From positions 1 through 40,386 of the forward strand of contig CAKPSA010000004.1 in NCBI GenBank assembly GCA_934183145.1: DNA of 40,386 bases. The letters are read 5' to 3'. The DNA comes from an uncultured Veillonella sp. (GTDB lineage Bacteria; Bacillota; Negativicutes; Veillonellales; Veillonellaceae). This document shows positions 17,592-25,690 of the stretch, piece after piece (position 1 is the stretch's first letter; every line of letters starts with the position of its first letter). The notes under the pieces were generated by a model. That model searched no databases. It was not told the DNA's origin and was given only the letters and a program-made list of their open reading frames with translations. A program made the translations under genes and the position numbers.

Positions 17592-17957
17592 CCCTTTTTT
17601 CTCAATTTCATTCTCATTATAAAAATTTTATAATTTAAAATGCTTTCAAATTTAGATATTATCTGGTTTTATAAGGTCTATTTTTTTTCACTAAAAATAT
17701 AAAATTTATCCATTTTTATATGTAATGAGATTAATTCTCATATATATTATTAAGTTTTACTAATTAATACTATGTCTATTAATTAATATATAGCAATTTA
17801 TTGTATAAATGGTTCATAAATACCTCATACAATATATTGTGTAATAGATCCATATATGTACTAATCAAATTAATTTTTAACTTATATTATATATAGATTT
17901 ATTTTACTATATATATACTATTATATACAAAAGAAAATATTACCTATTTATATACAA
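17592..17957. other. AT-rich intergenic region between the ompM copies
   Basis: No gene is seen. The stretch is very AT-rich with poly-A/T tracts that could act as upstream promoter elements. It holds an inverted repeat ATGAGA-TTAAT-TCTCAT (17725-17741) and a 12-bp palindrome ACAATATATTGT (17829-17840) that recurs at 36529-36540. Confidence 0.6.
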
Positions 17958-17988
17958 CAAAAAAGACTTCCGAAGAAGTCTTTTTTTG
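17958..17988. terminator. Terminator of ompM copy 2, symmetric
   Basis: Stem GACTTC/GAAGTC (17965-17970 with 17975-17980) closes a 4-nt loop, with runs of A before and T after, so it can work in both directions. It lies 12 nt past the stop codon of ompM copy 2. Confidence 0.9.
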
Positions 17989-18000
17989 TTTGTGAGGGAA

Positions 18001-19263
18001 TTAGAATTTGTAGTTTAATTCTGCACGGTAGAAATCAGAAAGATCATTACCTTTTTGGTCTTTAGAGTTGAAACCATAACCAGCAGATAAGCCTACGTTA
18101 TCTTGTACTGCGTAGTTTACGCTAGCCATGTAACCTTTGTAACCATTAGATGTATTTGTTAAGTCATATGCTTGATCCCAAGTAGAGCTTACGATAGGAG
18201 CATTAGCTTTTTGGTTGAAGTATTGACCTTTCACATCCCATGTACCTTTTTTAGCGATGTCGTAATTACCATAACCAACACCTGCTGTCCAAGCTTGGGA
18301 GTCATTTACGTTGGAAGCTTTCAACCATTCACCGCCAACCCAAACTTTATCTTTACGGAAGTCTGCATTGAAGCCGTATACATCTTGGCTATCAGAGTTT
18401 ACTGTGGAACCATTATGGTTCAAGTTACCGCTAGACAATTTAGAGTAGAAACCACCAACTGTGGATTCTTGACCAACTTTACCTTTAACGCCTACGTAAG
18501 CTACGGAAGGATTATCGGATTTGGAGTTACCATCAGCAGCACCTGCCATCATGTAACCATAAGCGCCTTGTACTTGAACTTTGTCATTACCTACGTTCAA
18601 TTGAGCACCGTCAAATGTATCATCGTACATCAAACCACTACCAATTGTTTGTTGGAAACGACCACCTTTAGCGGATACGTGATTACCAAATTTGTGATCT
18701 ACATAAGCGCGATCGATTGTTGCATCAGCACCTTTTGTGGAGTCACCGAATTCGTAATTACCTTTTACACGAACAACAGCTTCAGTTTTATCATTTACTT
18801 TACCGTTGAATTGAACACGTGCACGGCCATCTGTTAAGGATTTGCTGTTTGTTTTATAAACGCCTTTATCTTCAGAACCTTGGTAACGGATACGAGCATC
18901 ACCAGTTACTTTTACATTACCTACGCGATCTTCCAAGCGAGATACGCGTACGCCCAAACTGTTCAACTCATTGGAGAATTCGTCTGCCAAGCGGTTAATC
19001 ATTGCTTGTTGTTCTGCATTAGCACGATCTTGGTTAGCCATTGCTTTAGCTACCATTTGAGCCATTTCATAACGAGTGATATTGTTTTGGCCTTTGAAAG
19101 TGCCATCTGGGTAACCATTAACGATACCAGATTGTGCTAATTGGGATACTGCTTGGTATGCCCAGCTATCTGGAGTTACATCGGAGAATGGGTTAGCAGC
19201 GAATGCTGTTGTTACACCTAATACTGCTGTTGCTGCAAAAATTGTTGCGAATTGTTTTTTCAT
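18001..19263 (-). CDS. ompM: OmpM-type SLH-domain outer-membrane porin (copy 2)
   Basis: Paralogue of the neighbouring porin, 420 residues. The signal peptide, the single SLH domain (about 25-80), the coiled coil and the first strand (to residue 124) are almost identical to copy 1. The barrel then diverges in its loops (for example an 11-residue longer stretch after GDARIRY) while keeping shared strand motifs such as DRAYV, DGAQ, VYGFNAD, VWVGGEWLKASN and the NYKF end. Conserved strands with variable loops suggest surface-exposed diversification. An AAGGAA site precedes the ATG. It is separately transcribed, with a promoter at 19429-19457. Confidence 0.94.
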   Translation of the reverse strand: MKKQFATIFAATAVLGVTTAFAANPFSDVTPDSWAYQAVSQLAQSGIVNGYPDGTFKGQNNITRYEMAQMVAKAMANQDRANAEQQAMINRLADEFSNELNSLGVRVSRLEDRVGNVKVTGDARIRYQGSEDKGVYKTNSKSLTDGRARVQFNGKVNDKTEAVVRVKGNYEFGDSTKGADATIDRAYVDHKFGNHVSAKGGRFQQTIGSGLMYDDTFDGAQLNVGNDKVQVQGAYGYMMAGAADGNSKSDNPSVAYVGVKGKVGQESTVGGFYSKLSSGNLNHNGSTVNSDSQDVYGFNADFRKDKVWVGGEWLKASNVNDSQAWTAGVGYGNYDIAKKGTWDVKGQYFNQKANAPIVSSTWDQAYDLTNTSNGYKGYMASVNYAVQDNVGLSAGYGFNSKDQKGNDLSDFYRAELNYKF

Positions 19264-19457
19264 AATGAATTCCTTCTTTCTTATAAATAAGAATTTATAT
19301 TATCAGAAGACATTCACTGTATAAGTGGTATAACTATGAAAAATATATTAGGAGTGTCCACGTTTCCTCAACTATATAATCTATCACAGTCTCACCTCTT
19401 TTTTTTAGTGGTGTCTTGCTGTGATTAGAATATATCACCTTCCAATTTTTTTGTAAA
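19264..19457 (-). promoter_or_regulatory. Promoter and 5' leader of ompM copy 2
   Basis: The promoter has -35 TTTACA (19452-19457), a 17-bp spacer and -10 TATATT (19429-19434); the leader is about 158 nt. Its 5' end can fold into a hairpin in which CACAG pairs with CUGUG and CACC with GGUG (19385-19423). The 19-nt element shared with ompM copy 1 lies at 19351-19369, 87 nt before the start codon. Confidence 0.72.
19314..19361 (-). other. Possible 15-codon leader ORF before ompM copy 2
   Basis: GAGG lies 4 nt before a GTG that opens an ORF encoding MDTPNIFFIVIPLIQ, ending in TGA (19314-19316). Start motif, start codon and length match the ORF before ompM copy 1, but the peptide differs after residue 4. 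Confidence 0.25.
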
Positions 19458-19692
19458 GCATTTTATACAACTAAATTTGATGAAATTTCATTCATGAATA
19501 AAAATAAGTCTAAAAACGTAGATTTCATCTACATTTCTCAAAATTAAATTTTACACAATTTCATTTTATTTCTCAAAAATTCACATAATTAAGCTAAAAA
19601 TTTCATTATCATTAATCATTATTACTAATTAATGATATTAAATTTAATACATTTAACTAATATATATGGATGAAAATATAATATGATTAACT
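19458..19692. other. AT-rich intergenic region between lepB and ompM copy 2
   Basis: No gene is seen. It contains a perfect 12-bp palindrome ATGAAATTTCAT (19480-19491) just upstream of the ompM -35, and a cluster of ATTATCATTAATCATT repeats (19602-19622) that resembles overlapping Fur-box hexamers. Confidence 0.5.
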
Positions 19693-19735
19693 AAAAAAGC
19701 CCCTCTATAGTGTTCAACACTATAGAGAGGCTTTT
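19693..19735 (-). terminator. Terminator of the lepB operon
   Basis: A stem of about 15 bp with one mismatch (19699-19713 with 19717-19731), a 3-nt loop and six U on the minus strand (19693-19698). It starts just past the lepB stop codon. Confidence 0.92.
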
Positions 19736-19742
19736 AAAAGTA

Positions 19743-20315
19743 TTAAATTGCATAGGATACAAAACCTAGCACATGATCTACTGGAACCGGACCAATGAAA
19801 CGACTATCACTAGAATGATTTCGGTTATCCCCCATCACAAATACATGACCTTCAGGAACTGTAACAGGTGTGGAGCGTGTATAATTCATTGTTGTATCTT
19901 TGGTATATGGCTCTTGTAATTGCTCACCATTACGCCATACATGACCATCTTTAAATTCTAATACATCACCAGGACGACCAATAACGCGCTTTACCCATAC
20001 ATCATTTGTTTGAGCTGCTTTATTAAAGACAGATACATAGTTCATTAATGGTTCCTCTACATCATCCACCCACGTACGAGCTCGATTAACACGACTATCA
20101 ATGATTACGATTTGTCCATAATTTGGCATTTCATTCATAATATGGTGCCACTTCGTTACAATTAAATATTGGCCATTGTGTAGTGTATCCTCCATTGATT
20201 CACCAGATACACGTGTTGGTTGAATCAAGAAGATATGAATAACCATGGCAATAATTAATGCTAATACAATGGCATAAATCCAATCTAATATTTCTTTTAC
20301 TATTTTATTACTCAT
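19743..20315 (-). CDS. lepB: Signal peptidase I
   Basis: Inner-membrane serine protease that removes signal peptides from secreted proteins such as the OmpM porins and LptA. The 190-residue protein has one N-terminal membrane helix (about 11-31), the nucleophile in SGESM (Ser40) and the general base in VKRVIGRPGD (Lys109), plus the C-terminal GDNRNHSSDSR box. The length fits the short Gram-positive type. It is the last gene of a three-gene set with the YitT-like and RuvC-like genes. Confidence 0.95.
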   Translation of the reverse strand: MSNKIVKEILDWIYAIVLALIIAMVIHIFLIQPTRVSGESMEDTLHNGQYLIVTKWHHIMNEMPNYGQIVIIDSRVNRARTWVDDVEEPLMNYVSVFNKAAQTNDVWVKRVIGRPGDVLEFKDGHVWRNGEQLQEPYTKDTTMNYTRSTPVTVPEGHVFVMGDNRNHSSDSRFIGPVPVDHVLGFVSYAI

Positions 20316-20324
20316 ATTAACCTC

Positions 20325-21194
20325 TTAATGACCATTTTTTGTAAATCTACCACCGAATACATCATGTACGTCTTGAATTGTAATAAACGCCGATGGATCT
20401 ACTTCATAAACAGTATTTTTTAACCTCATAATTTCAAGTCTTGTTACTACGGAATACAAAACATGCTTAGGTTGCTTTAAATAGCCCCCTTCACCATACA
20501 TAATTGTAACACCACGATTGAGATTCGCATTTAATGCATCTGCAATATTCTTAGAATTCTCTGCATCAGTAATAATCATTACCCCTTTAGATTCATCAAG
20601 GCCTGTAATTGTAATATCGATCATCTTATAAGCAATGAAATAAGCGATTAAGGAGTACATAGCACTATTCCAACTATATACAAAACCTGCTGCACCAAGA
20701 ATAACTAGATTCATGGCCATTACGATTTCACCAACAGAGAAGGTAGATCGTTTATCAAAAATGATGGCTACTATCTCAGAACCATCCAAAGAACCACCAC
20801 TACGTATAATGAGGCCTACGCCAATACCTAAGATGATACCACCAAAGATAGCTCCTAAAAAAGGATCTGATGTAATCGGTGTAAAATCATGAGCAAATGT
20901 TGAAAAAATAGCCATCCACACGATAGAGAAAAGTGTAGAGAACGTAAAGTTTTTGCCGTTAGCTCTATAGCCAAGATATAAGAAAGGCAAGTTAAAGAGT
21001 ACGACGAAAATACTAAAAGAAATCCCTGAAAGTTCAGCAGCCATCAAGGAAATACCTACTACACCACCATCGATGATACTATTCGGTACTAAGAATAAAT
21101 CTAAGCCTATAGTATAAATTAAGGCCCCTAAAATCATCATTAAGCAACGCATAATAAAGTTTGACCAGTTATGCGTTGAAGTTTCATTTTTCAT
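20325..21194 (-). CDS. YitT family membrane protein (DUF161/DUF2179)
   Basis: Integral membrane protein of unknown function, common in Firmicutes. With ATG 21194 it has 289 residues: four or five hydrophobic helices over about 12-195, with Gly-rich segments such as IFGGIILGIGVGLIIRSGG, and a soluble C-terminal DUF2179 domain (about 205-285). An AAAGGAGA site lies 5 nt before ATG 21194. An in-frame ATG at 21230 would extend the protein by 12 unlikely residues inside the upstream gene. With the chosen start it overlaps the RuvC-like gene by 11 nt. Confidence 0.88.
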   Translation of the reverse strand: MKNETSTHNWSNFIMRCLMMILGALIYTIGLDLFLVPNSIIDGGVVGISLMAAELSGISFSIFVVLFNLPFLYLGYRANGKNFTFSTLFSIVWMAIFSTFAHDFTPITSDPFLGAIFGGIILGIGVGLIIRSGGSLDGSEIVAIIFDKRSTFSVGEIVMAMNLVILGAAGFVYSWNSAMYSLIAYFIAYKMIDITITGLDESKGVMIITDAENSKNIADALNANLNRGVTIMYGEGGYLKQPKHVLYSVVTRLEIMRLKNTVYEVDPSAFITIQDVHDVFGGRFTKNGH

Positions 21195-21711
21195 GTACTT
21201 CTCCTTTACCGTACAACTGCTCCATAGCATGTAATCTTTTTTCTTCTAACTCACTAGCGTCCATCGCCTCACCTTGTATGTCATTAGCAGCTTGACTCAA
21301 CTGTTTTGTATAACGTAAGCCAATAACAAAAGCTGTCAAATCATCTACAGGTTCAGGTGGAAATTGCATAGACGTAGGAATGATTTTACGCCACCCTGTA
21401 GGAGGATTATACTTCCAATATAATTTTCGAGCCTCCTCAGTACTATGGGATTCATCAATTAAGCTTGTAGTAATTCTATGATTTCGTCCAATTTGTTGAA
21501 GCGATGGATACAAACATTTATGATTTGTACCATTTCCACATACGATATGAACAATTCCATAGTATTCAGTTAATGTACGTTCAATTTCATCATTGAATTG
21601 TTTTGTCATAATAATTTTACGACACACCATAGTACCAGACGGTGTTAGAATTGCCACACCAGTTTTCTCATTACCTGGATCTACAGCCAAAATGTATGTA
21701 GTATCAGTCAT
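21184..21711 (-). CDS. RuvC/YqgF-like RNase H-fold protein, function unknown
   Basis: A 175-residue protein that opens with the RNase H-fold strand ILAVDPGNEKTGVAI (Asp11 in the DPG motif), as in RuvC and YqgF. Later pieces are IVHIVCGNGTNH (second strand, with GNG), LIDESHSTEEARKLYW (with an acidic Glu) and a C-terminal PVDDLTAFVIGL (Asp pair). The order of acidic residues fits a resolvase or YqgF-type nuclease, but it does not match canonical RuvC well. The start ATG 21711 has GAGGATAG upstream; an earlier in-frame ATG (21753) lies close to the preceding terminator stem. It overlaps the YitT gene by 11 nt. Confidence 0.78.
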   Translation of the reverse strand: MTDTTYILAVDPGNEKTGVAILTPSGTMVCRKIIMTKQFNDEIERTLTEYYGIVHIVCGNGTNHKCLYPSLQQIGRNHRITTSLIDESHSTEEARKLYWKYNPPTGWRKIIPTSMQFPPEPVDDLTAFVIGLRYTKQLSQAANDIQGEAMDASELEEKRLHAMEQLYGKGEVHEK

Positions 21712-21754
21712 ATAACTATCCTCGTTTAAAATACAGCAGTTATATTTTAACACA

Positions 21755-21796
21755 AAACGAAGGTCTTATGTAAAAATTTACATAAGACCTTCGTTT
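21755..21796 (-). terminator. Terminator closing the lpxI-to-DUF3084 run
   Basis: A 20-bp perfect inverted repeat (21755-21774 with 21777-21796) with a minimal loop. The minus-strand 3' flank is U-rich only at its start (UUUUGUGUUAAAA). It lies 31 nt past the DUF3084 stop and just before the RuvC-like gene. Confidence 0.8.
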
Positions 21797-21826
21797 AAAG
21801 TATATAAAACCAAAATACTATTCTAA

Positions 21827-23041
21827 TTAATAAGCTGGCATTTTTGCCTTATCATTAAAGACAGGCATTTGAGTAATACGCAACTTAAGATGAACAGGAC
21901 CAGATGAATATGTGTCGCCATCAACATATGCTTCTACATGAACCTTGCCATGTATAGTAGCCACACGTCGGATAGCAGTAAATAAATCATCCCCTGGTAT
22001 CGTACCGATATCCCCAGATAGAGAATCTGGAATAATGCCTTTCGCTCTCGCCTTTTCATTTACTTGCTTTAAGAATTGAAGCATAGCAGATTGAGCATTA
22101 GGGCCTCCATCCATCACGGCGGAGTGGATTACTTCTCCATTTTTATAAATAAATTGTTGTGGATACACTTGGATAACTGCCACTGCAGGTTCTCCAGCAA
22201 TGATATTTCCAGCAGCTACAACTTGAACGACCATTGGAGTCTTTGCACTATTTAGCTTTTGTGTAGCCACCTCAATATTTTGACGATCTACATAAACAAT
22301 AGCTTGACCTTGATCTTCTATACCAAGGCGTCGTAGCACCAATTTATTGGTATCATCAATAATATTTTTAATAGCTGCTTGGCTGTCTTCTTCACTTAGA
22401 CCTGGTCGAACAACAGCTTGTGCTAATAATTGATCAACTTGGAAAAGAATAGTACCTTCACGCAAATGAATAATGCCATTTTGCAACTGTTCTTGCGTTG
22501 TTTGTAGCTCCTTAATATGAGCTTCCATCTTAGCTCTTGTAGCTTCTAAATCAGATAACTTTTTAGATACTTCGTCGTACGAGGCTTGGAGCGTTGCTAA
22601 CTCTGCCTCAGTGGCATCTTTAGCAGCTTGTGCACTAGCCAACTCAGCCTTTGTAGCTTCAACTTCACTGCGGATTTGTTCTATTTCCGCCATGCGTTCT
22701 GCCAATTCTTGCTTATTTTGTTCAAGCAATGCTTGACCTCGAATAAGCTCTTGCGTCTTAGCAGCCACCTCATCATTGAGTTGCTTCATATCCGCTCGCA
22801 ACTGATCCATCCCAAAGAGTGCTGTGCGTACACTTTGAGAGGTAATAGTTAATACCCCTACTGTAGCAGCTGCAACTAATAAACCTGTTACGATAGTAAC
22901 AATAATCGATGTATGCTTAGGCCTTAATCCAAAGAGGGACATGCGACGCTTACCAACTTTGGTGCCTAACTTATCCCCCATGTAGGCAATAAGTCCCCCC
23001 ATAAGGGCGATAATAACTAATATTTTAACACCTACTAACAT
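21827..23041 (-). CDS. DUF3084 domain membrane protein with coiled coil
   Basis: Protein of 404 residues with two N-terminal membrane helices (about 5-24 and 46-66) joined by a basic loop containing GKRRMSLFGLRPKH. A long coiled coil follows (about 80-200, rich in Glu, Gln, Leu and Ala heptads), then a mixed alpha/beta C-terminal domain (about 205-404). This is the DUF3084 architecture known from cyanobacteria and diderm Firmicutes; no function is established. The coiled coil and C-terminal domain should lie outside the cytoplasm if the N-terminus is outside, or inside if not; topology is unresolved. It ends the LPS export cluster, 85 nt after lptF/G. RBS: GGAGGG. Confidence 0.88.
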   Translation of the reverse strand: MLVGVKILVIIALMGGLIAYMGDKLGTKVGKRRMSLFGLRPKHTSIIVTIVTGLLVAAATVGVLTITSQSVRTALFGMDQLRADMKQLNDEVAAKTQELIRGQALLEQNKQELAERMAEIEQIRSEVEATKAELASAQAAKDATEAELATLQASYDEVSKKLSDLEATRAKMEAHIKELQTTQEQLQNGIIHLREGTILFQVDQLLAQAVVRPGLSEEDSQAAIKNIIDDTNKLVLRRLGIEDQGQAIVYVDRQNIEVATQKLNSAKTPMVVQVVAAGNIIAGEPAVAVIQVYPQQFIYKNGEVIHSAVMDGGPNAQSAMLQFLKQVNEKARAKGIIPDSLSGDIGTIPGDDLFTAIRRVATIHGKVHVEAYVDGDTYSSGPVHLKLRITQMPVFNDKAKMPAY

Positions 23042-23126
23042 CGAGTCCCTCCTTTCCTAAGATTACAATTATTTAATTTCAAAACATGCTATTTCGTAAG
23101 TCAAATTAAGTTCTTTATATACTAAA

Positions 23127-24218
23127 TTACTTGGATACACGCCAGTTCAAATATAGGCCAGCAATGATACCTAATGTATCTGGAATTAATGCGGCAAATA
23201 CAGTTGGCAATGCACCACCTTTACCTAATGCTCCAGCAAATGTCATCACACCATAATAGATAAAGATGATTAAAATACTGATACCAAAGCCAATGGATGA
23301 ACTAGAACGTTGCTTTTGAAGACCTAATGGAGCACCTACAAGAGCAAACACAAAGCTAGCTAATGGAATTGTAAAGCGTTGATACATTTCCATTTCTAGT
23401 TTATTGGCATTCGTATAAGCAGCCTTATACGCTTTGATTTGATGACGTAATTCTTTGATTGTTAGTTCTTCAGGTTTACGTTGATCTTGTTGGATATCCT
23501 TTGGTGCAGACTTAATTGGTAAGGATTGTTCCTTGAACTTCATTGTACGTTCTACACCATCACCGGCGGAAATATCATAAATGATGCCGTTTTGCATCAC
23601 CCAATATTGACCATTCCAAACGGCAGTATCTGCATTCTCAACCTGTTGTAGCTTGCCACCTTCACCAAATTGTTGCACCGTAATCATGCTCAACTTTTTA
23701 GTCTCTGCATTGTAGCTTTTAGCATACATCAATGTGCCTAAATCATTACCATTCATTGTTTTTAAAACGATATGATTTTGTGTTTGAGGTGATGCATTTT
23801 TCATTATCTGTTCGCGCACAATCGTTTGATACATATTATTCGTACGAGGCACAACAAATTCATTAAACGCAACAGCTCCAATGGAGATGATGAGAGCAAT
23901 GATGTATACCGGCATTGCTAAACGTAAAAAGCTAAGACCACCAGCACGCATAACAACGATTTCACTAGTACTACTCAAACGACTAAATGTCATAAGAGAC
24001 GCCAATAACACTGACATAGGGAATGTTAAGATAACAATGCTCGGCAAAGCCAATACAAAGGCTTTCATAACAAGCAATAATGGAGCCCCATATTCAGTAA
24101 TATATTGAGCAATTCTAAACAATGTGCCTGTACCAATAAAAATACTAGTAAAGGCAAATACCCCAAATAGGAACGGGCCTACAAAGGCTTTTAGTATATA
24201 TTTATCTAATAATCTCAT
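23127..24218 (-). CDS. LptF/LptG family LPS export permease (YjgP/YjgQ)
   Basis: Membrane subunit of the Lpt ABC transporter that lifts LPS from the inner membrane. The 363-residue protein has the family layout: three N-terminal helices (about 10-110), a periplasmic beta-jellyroll domain (about 130-260, where LPS passes to LptC) and three C-terminal helices (about 275-360). The motif LTFPMSVLLASLMTFSRLS is typical. LptF and LptG cannot be told apart here, and only one such gene is present in the window. It lies 10 nt downstream of lptB, with a GGAGG site. Confidence 0.92.
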   Translation of the reverse strand: MRLLDKYILKAFVGPFLFGVFAFTSIFIGTGTLFRIAQYITEYGAPLLLVMKAFVLALPSIVILTFPMSVLLASLMTFSRLSSTSEIVVMRAGGLSFLRLAMPVYIIALIISIGAVAFNEFVVPRTNNMYQTIVREQIMKNASPQTQNHIVLKTMNGNDLGTLMYAKSYNAETKKLSMITVQQFGEGGKLQQVENADTAVWNGQYWVMQNGIIYDISAGDGVERTMKFKEQSLPIKSAPKDIQQDQRKPEELTIKELRHQIKAYKAAYTNANKLEMEMYQRFTIPLASFVFALVGAPLGLQKQRSSSSIGFGISILIIFIYYGVMTFAGALGKGGALPTVFAALIPDTLGIIAGLYLNWRVSK

Positions 24219-24227
24219 AGTCCCCTC

Positions 24228-24947
24228 CTATAATCTAAAGTTATCCCCTAAGTAATGCTCACGAGCGATTGGATTGTTCGCGATTTCTTCTGGGGTACCT
24301 TCTAGGAGGATTTTACCACTACTCAAAATATAAGCCTTGTCTACAATCCCCAATGTTTCACGTACATTGTGGTCTGTAATCAAGATGCCAATACCTCGAT
24401 TTTTAACATGCAAAATAATTTGTTGAATGTCAGCAACTGCTATAGGATCGACACCAGCAAAAGGTTCATCAAGAAGAATAAAATTCGGTTCTAATGCAAG
24501 ACAACGAGCAATTTCTACACGACGACGTTCACCGCCAGATAGTTGCATGCCCATACGATCCCGAACGTGACCAATATGAAATTCTTCAATGAGGGATTCC
24601 ACAATCGCTTCAATTTCATCAGACTTCTTTGATGTTGTTTGTAACATTGCGCGAATATTATCCTCAACGGTCATAGAACGAAAGATTGATGCCTCTTGTG
24701 GAAGATACCCAATACCTTCAGCAGCGCGTTTATACATTGGAATATTCGTAATATCCTTGCCATCAACGGTAATGATACCAGAACTAGGTCGTTCAATGCC
24801 TACAATCATATAGAATGATGTAGTTTTCCCTGCCCCATTAGGACCTAGGAGCCCAACGACTTGCCCCTTATCAACGCGTAGACTGACCCCGTCTACAACA
24901 TTGCGCCCGTTAAAGGTTTTGACTAAGTTTTTGGTTTCTATATACAT
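24228..24947 (-). CDS. lptB: LPS export ABC transporter ATPase
   Basis: Cytoplasmic ATPase that drives LPS export through LptF/G. The 239-residue protein has Walker [10 protein letters not shown] (35-43), a Q-loop in [14 protein letters not shown], the signature [16 protein letters not shown], Walker [14 protein letters not shown] and the H-loop [10 protein letters not shown]. These sequences are characteristic of LptB within the ABC family. It sits between lptA and the permease. Confidence 0.96.
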   Translation of the reverse strand: MYIETKNLVKTFNGRNVVDGVSLRVDKGQVVGLLGPNGAGKTTSFYMIVGIERPSSGIITVDGKDITNIPMYKRAAEGIGYLPQEASIFRSMTVEDNIRAMLQTTSKKSDEIEAIVESLIEEFHIGHVRDRMGMQLSGGERRRVEIARCLALEPNFILLDEPFAGVDPIAVADIQQIILHVKNRGIGILITDHNVRETLGIVDKAYILSSGKILLEGTPEEIANNPIAREHYLGDNFRL

Positions 24948-24956
24948 ATTTAATCC

Positions 24957-25676
24957 TTATTGATTTGGAACAATGATAAGTGTACTACGACCACCTAATG
25001 TTTCAGCAGAATCATCGGCAAGACGGATTTTAAGCTCTGGTGCATTGAGCACATTACCATTTTGAACAGCATGAGCAGAACCAGATAAAAGTACAACGCC
25101 ATCATTTTGATTTGGAGTTTGTGTATAGGTAGCACGTTCTGCAGAGCCAGATACGTTTCGTTCTGGGTTAGAGAATGTTACATCCCCTTGTGCTACCGCA
25201 CGAATTTCTTTTAGCCAACCTTCTACTTTATTGCCTGTCAAGGTCGTACCTTCTGCAATCAAGCGAGCATTACCAGATACAAGGCCATATTCTGTATCTG
25301 TGTTATATTCAACTTTATCGCCAAAAATTTGACGATCACTACGTTGTAAATGAACACCACCATTAGCAGTGAACTTATTGTTATTGTAGCTATGCACTGA
25401 TTGTGCAGACATAGCCATATCAGTACCAATCATGGATACACCACCATCAAGATTTGCTTCTTGAGTTTTTGTATTATACCAACCATTGGCACCAGTCATT
25501 GTTTTATCAGCTTGTGTAATTACCACATTACCTTTTGCATCAGCACGCCCCGTATTACCATCATAGGATAATGTATCTGCGCTAATAGTCAAAGGATCAT
25601 TTGCGGCCCAAGCTGTAACAGATGCTGTCATAAGCATAGCTAGGATAGCCATACCAATCTGTTTTTTCTTATTCAT
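24957..25676 (-). CDS. lptA: Periplasmic LPS transport protein LptA (OstA-like)
   Basis: Forms the beta-jellyroll bridge that carries LPS across the periplasm. With ATG 25676 the protein is 239 residues, with a signal peptide (about 1-24, cleavage near AWA|AND). It then shows repeated OstA-type strands (LTISADTLSYDGNTGRADAKG, DKVEYNTDTEYGLVSG, GNKVEGWLKEIRAVAQG). GAGGAAA lies 7 nt before this ATG; an ATG five codons upstream (25691) overlaps the lptC stop but has a weak site and would spoil the signal peptide. It is longer than E. coli LptA (185), so more than one jellyroll repeat is likely. Confidence 0.92.
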   Translation of the reverse strand: MNKKKQIGMAILAMLMTASVTAWAANDPLTISADTLSYDGNTGRADAKGNVVITQADKTMTGANGWYNTKTQEANLDGGVSMIGTDMAMSAQSVHSYNNNKFTANGGVHLQRSDRQIFGDKVEYNTDTEYGLVSGNARLIAEGTTLTGNKVEGWLKEIRAVAQGDVTFSNPERNVSGSAERATYTQTPNQNDGVVLLSGSAHAVQNGNVLNAPELKIRLADDSAETLGGRSTLIIVPNQ

Positions 25677-25690
25677 TATATTTCCTCGCA

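Noticed and set aside
17400..17960. Possible origin of replication or phage attachment site in the AT-rich gap
   Set aside because: No DnaA-box cluster, dnaA/dnaN neighbourhood, integrase or direct repeats around a tRNA were seen; promoter upstream elements explain the AT content.
16187..19263. Tandem ompM genes as a phase-variable inversion system
   Set aside because: Both copies point the same way and have complete promoters, and no recombinase gene or inverted repeat flanks them.
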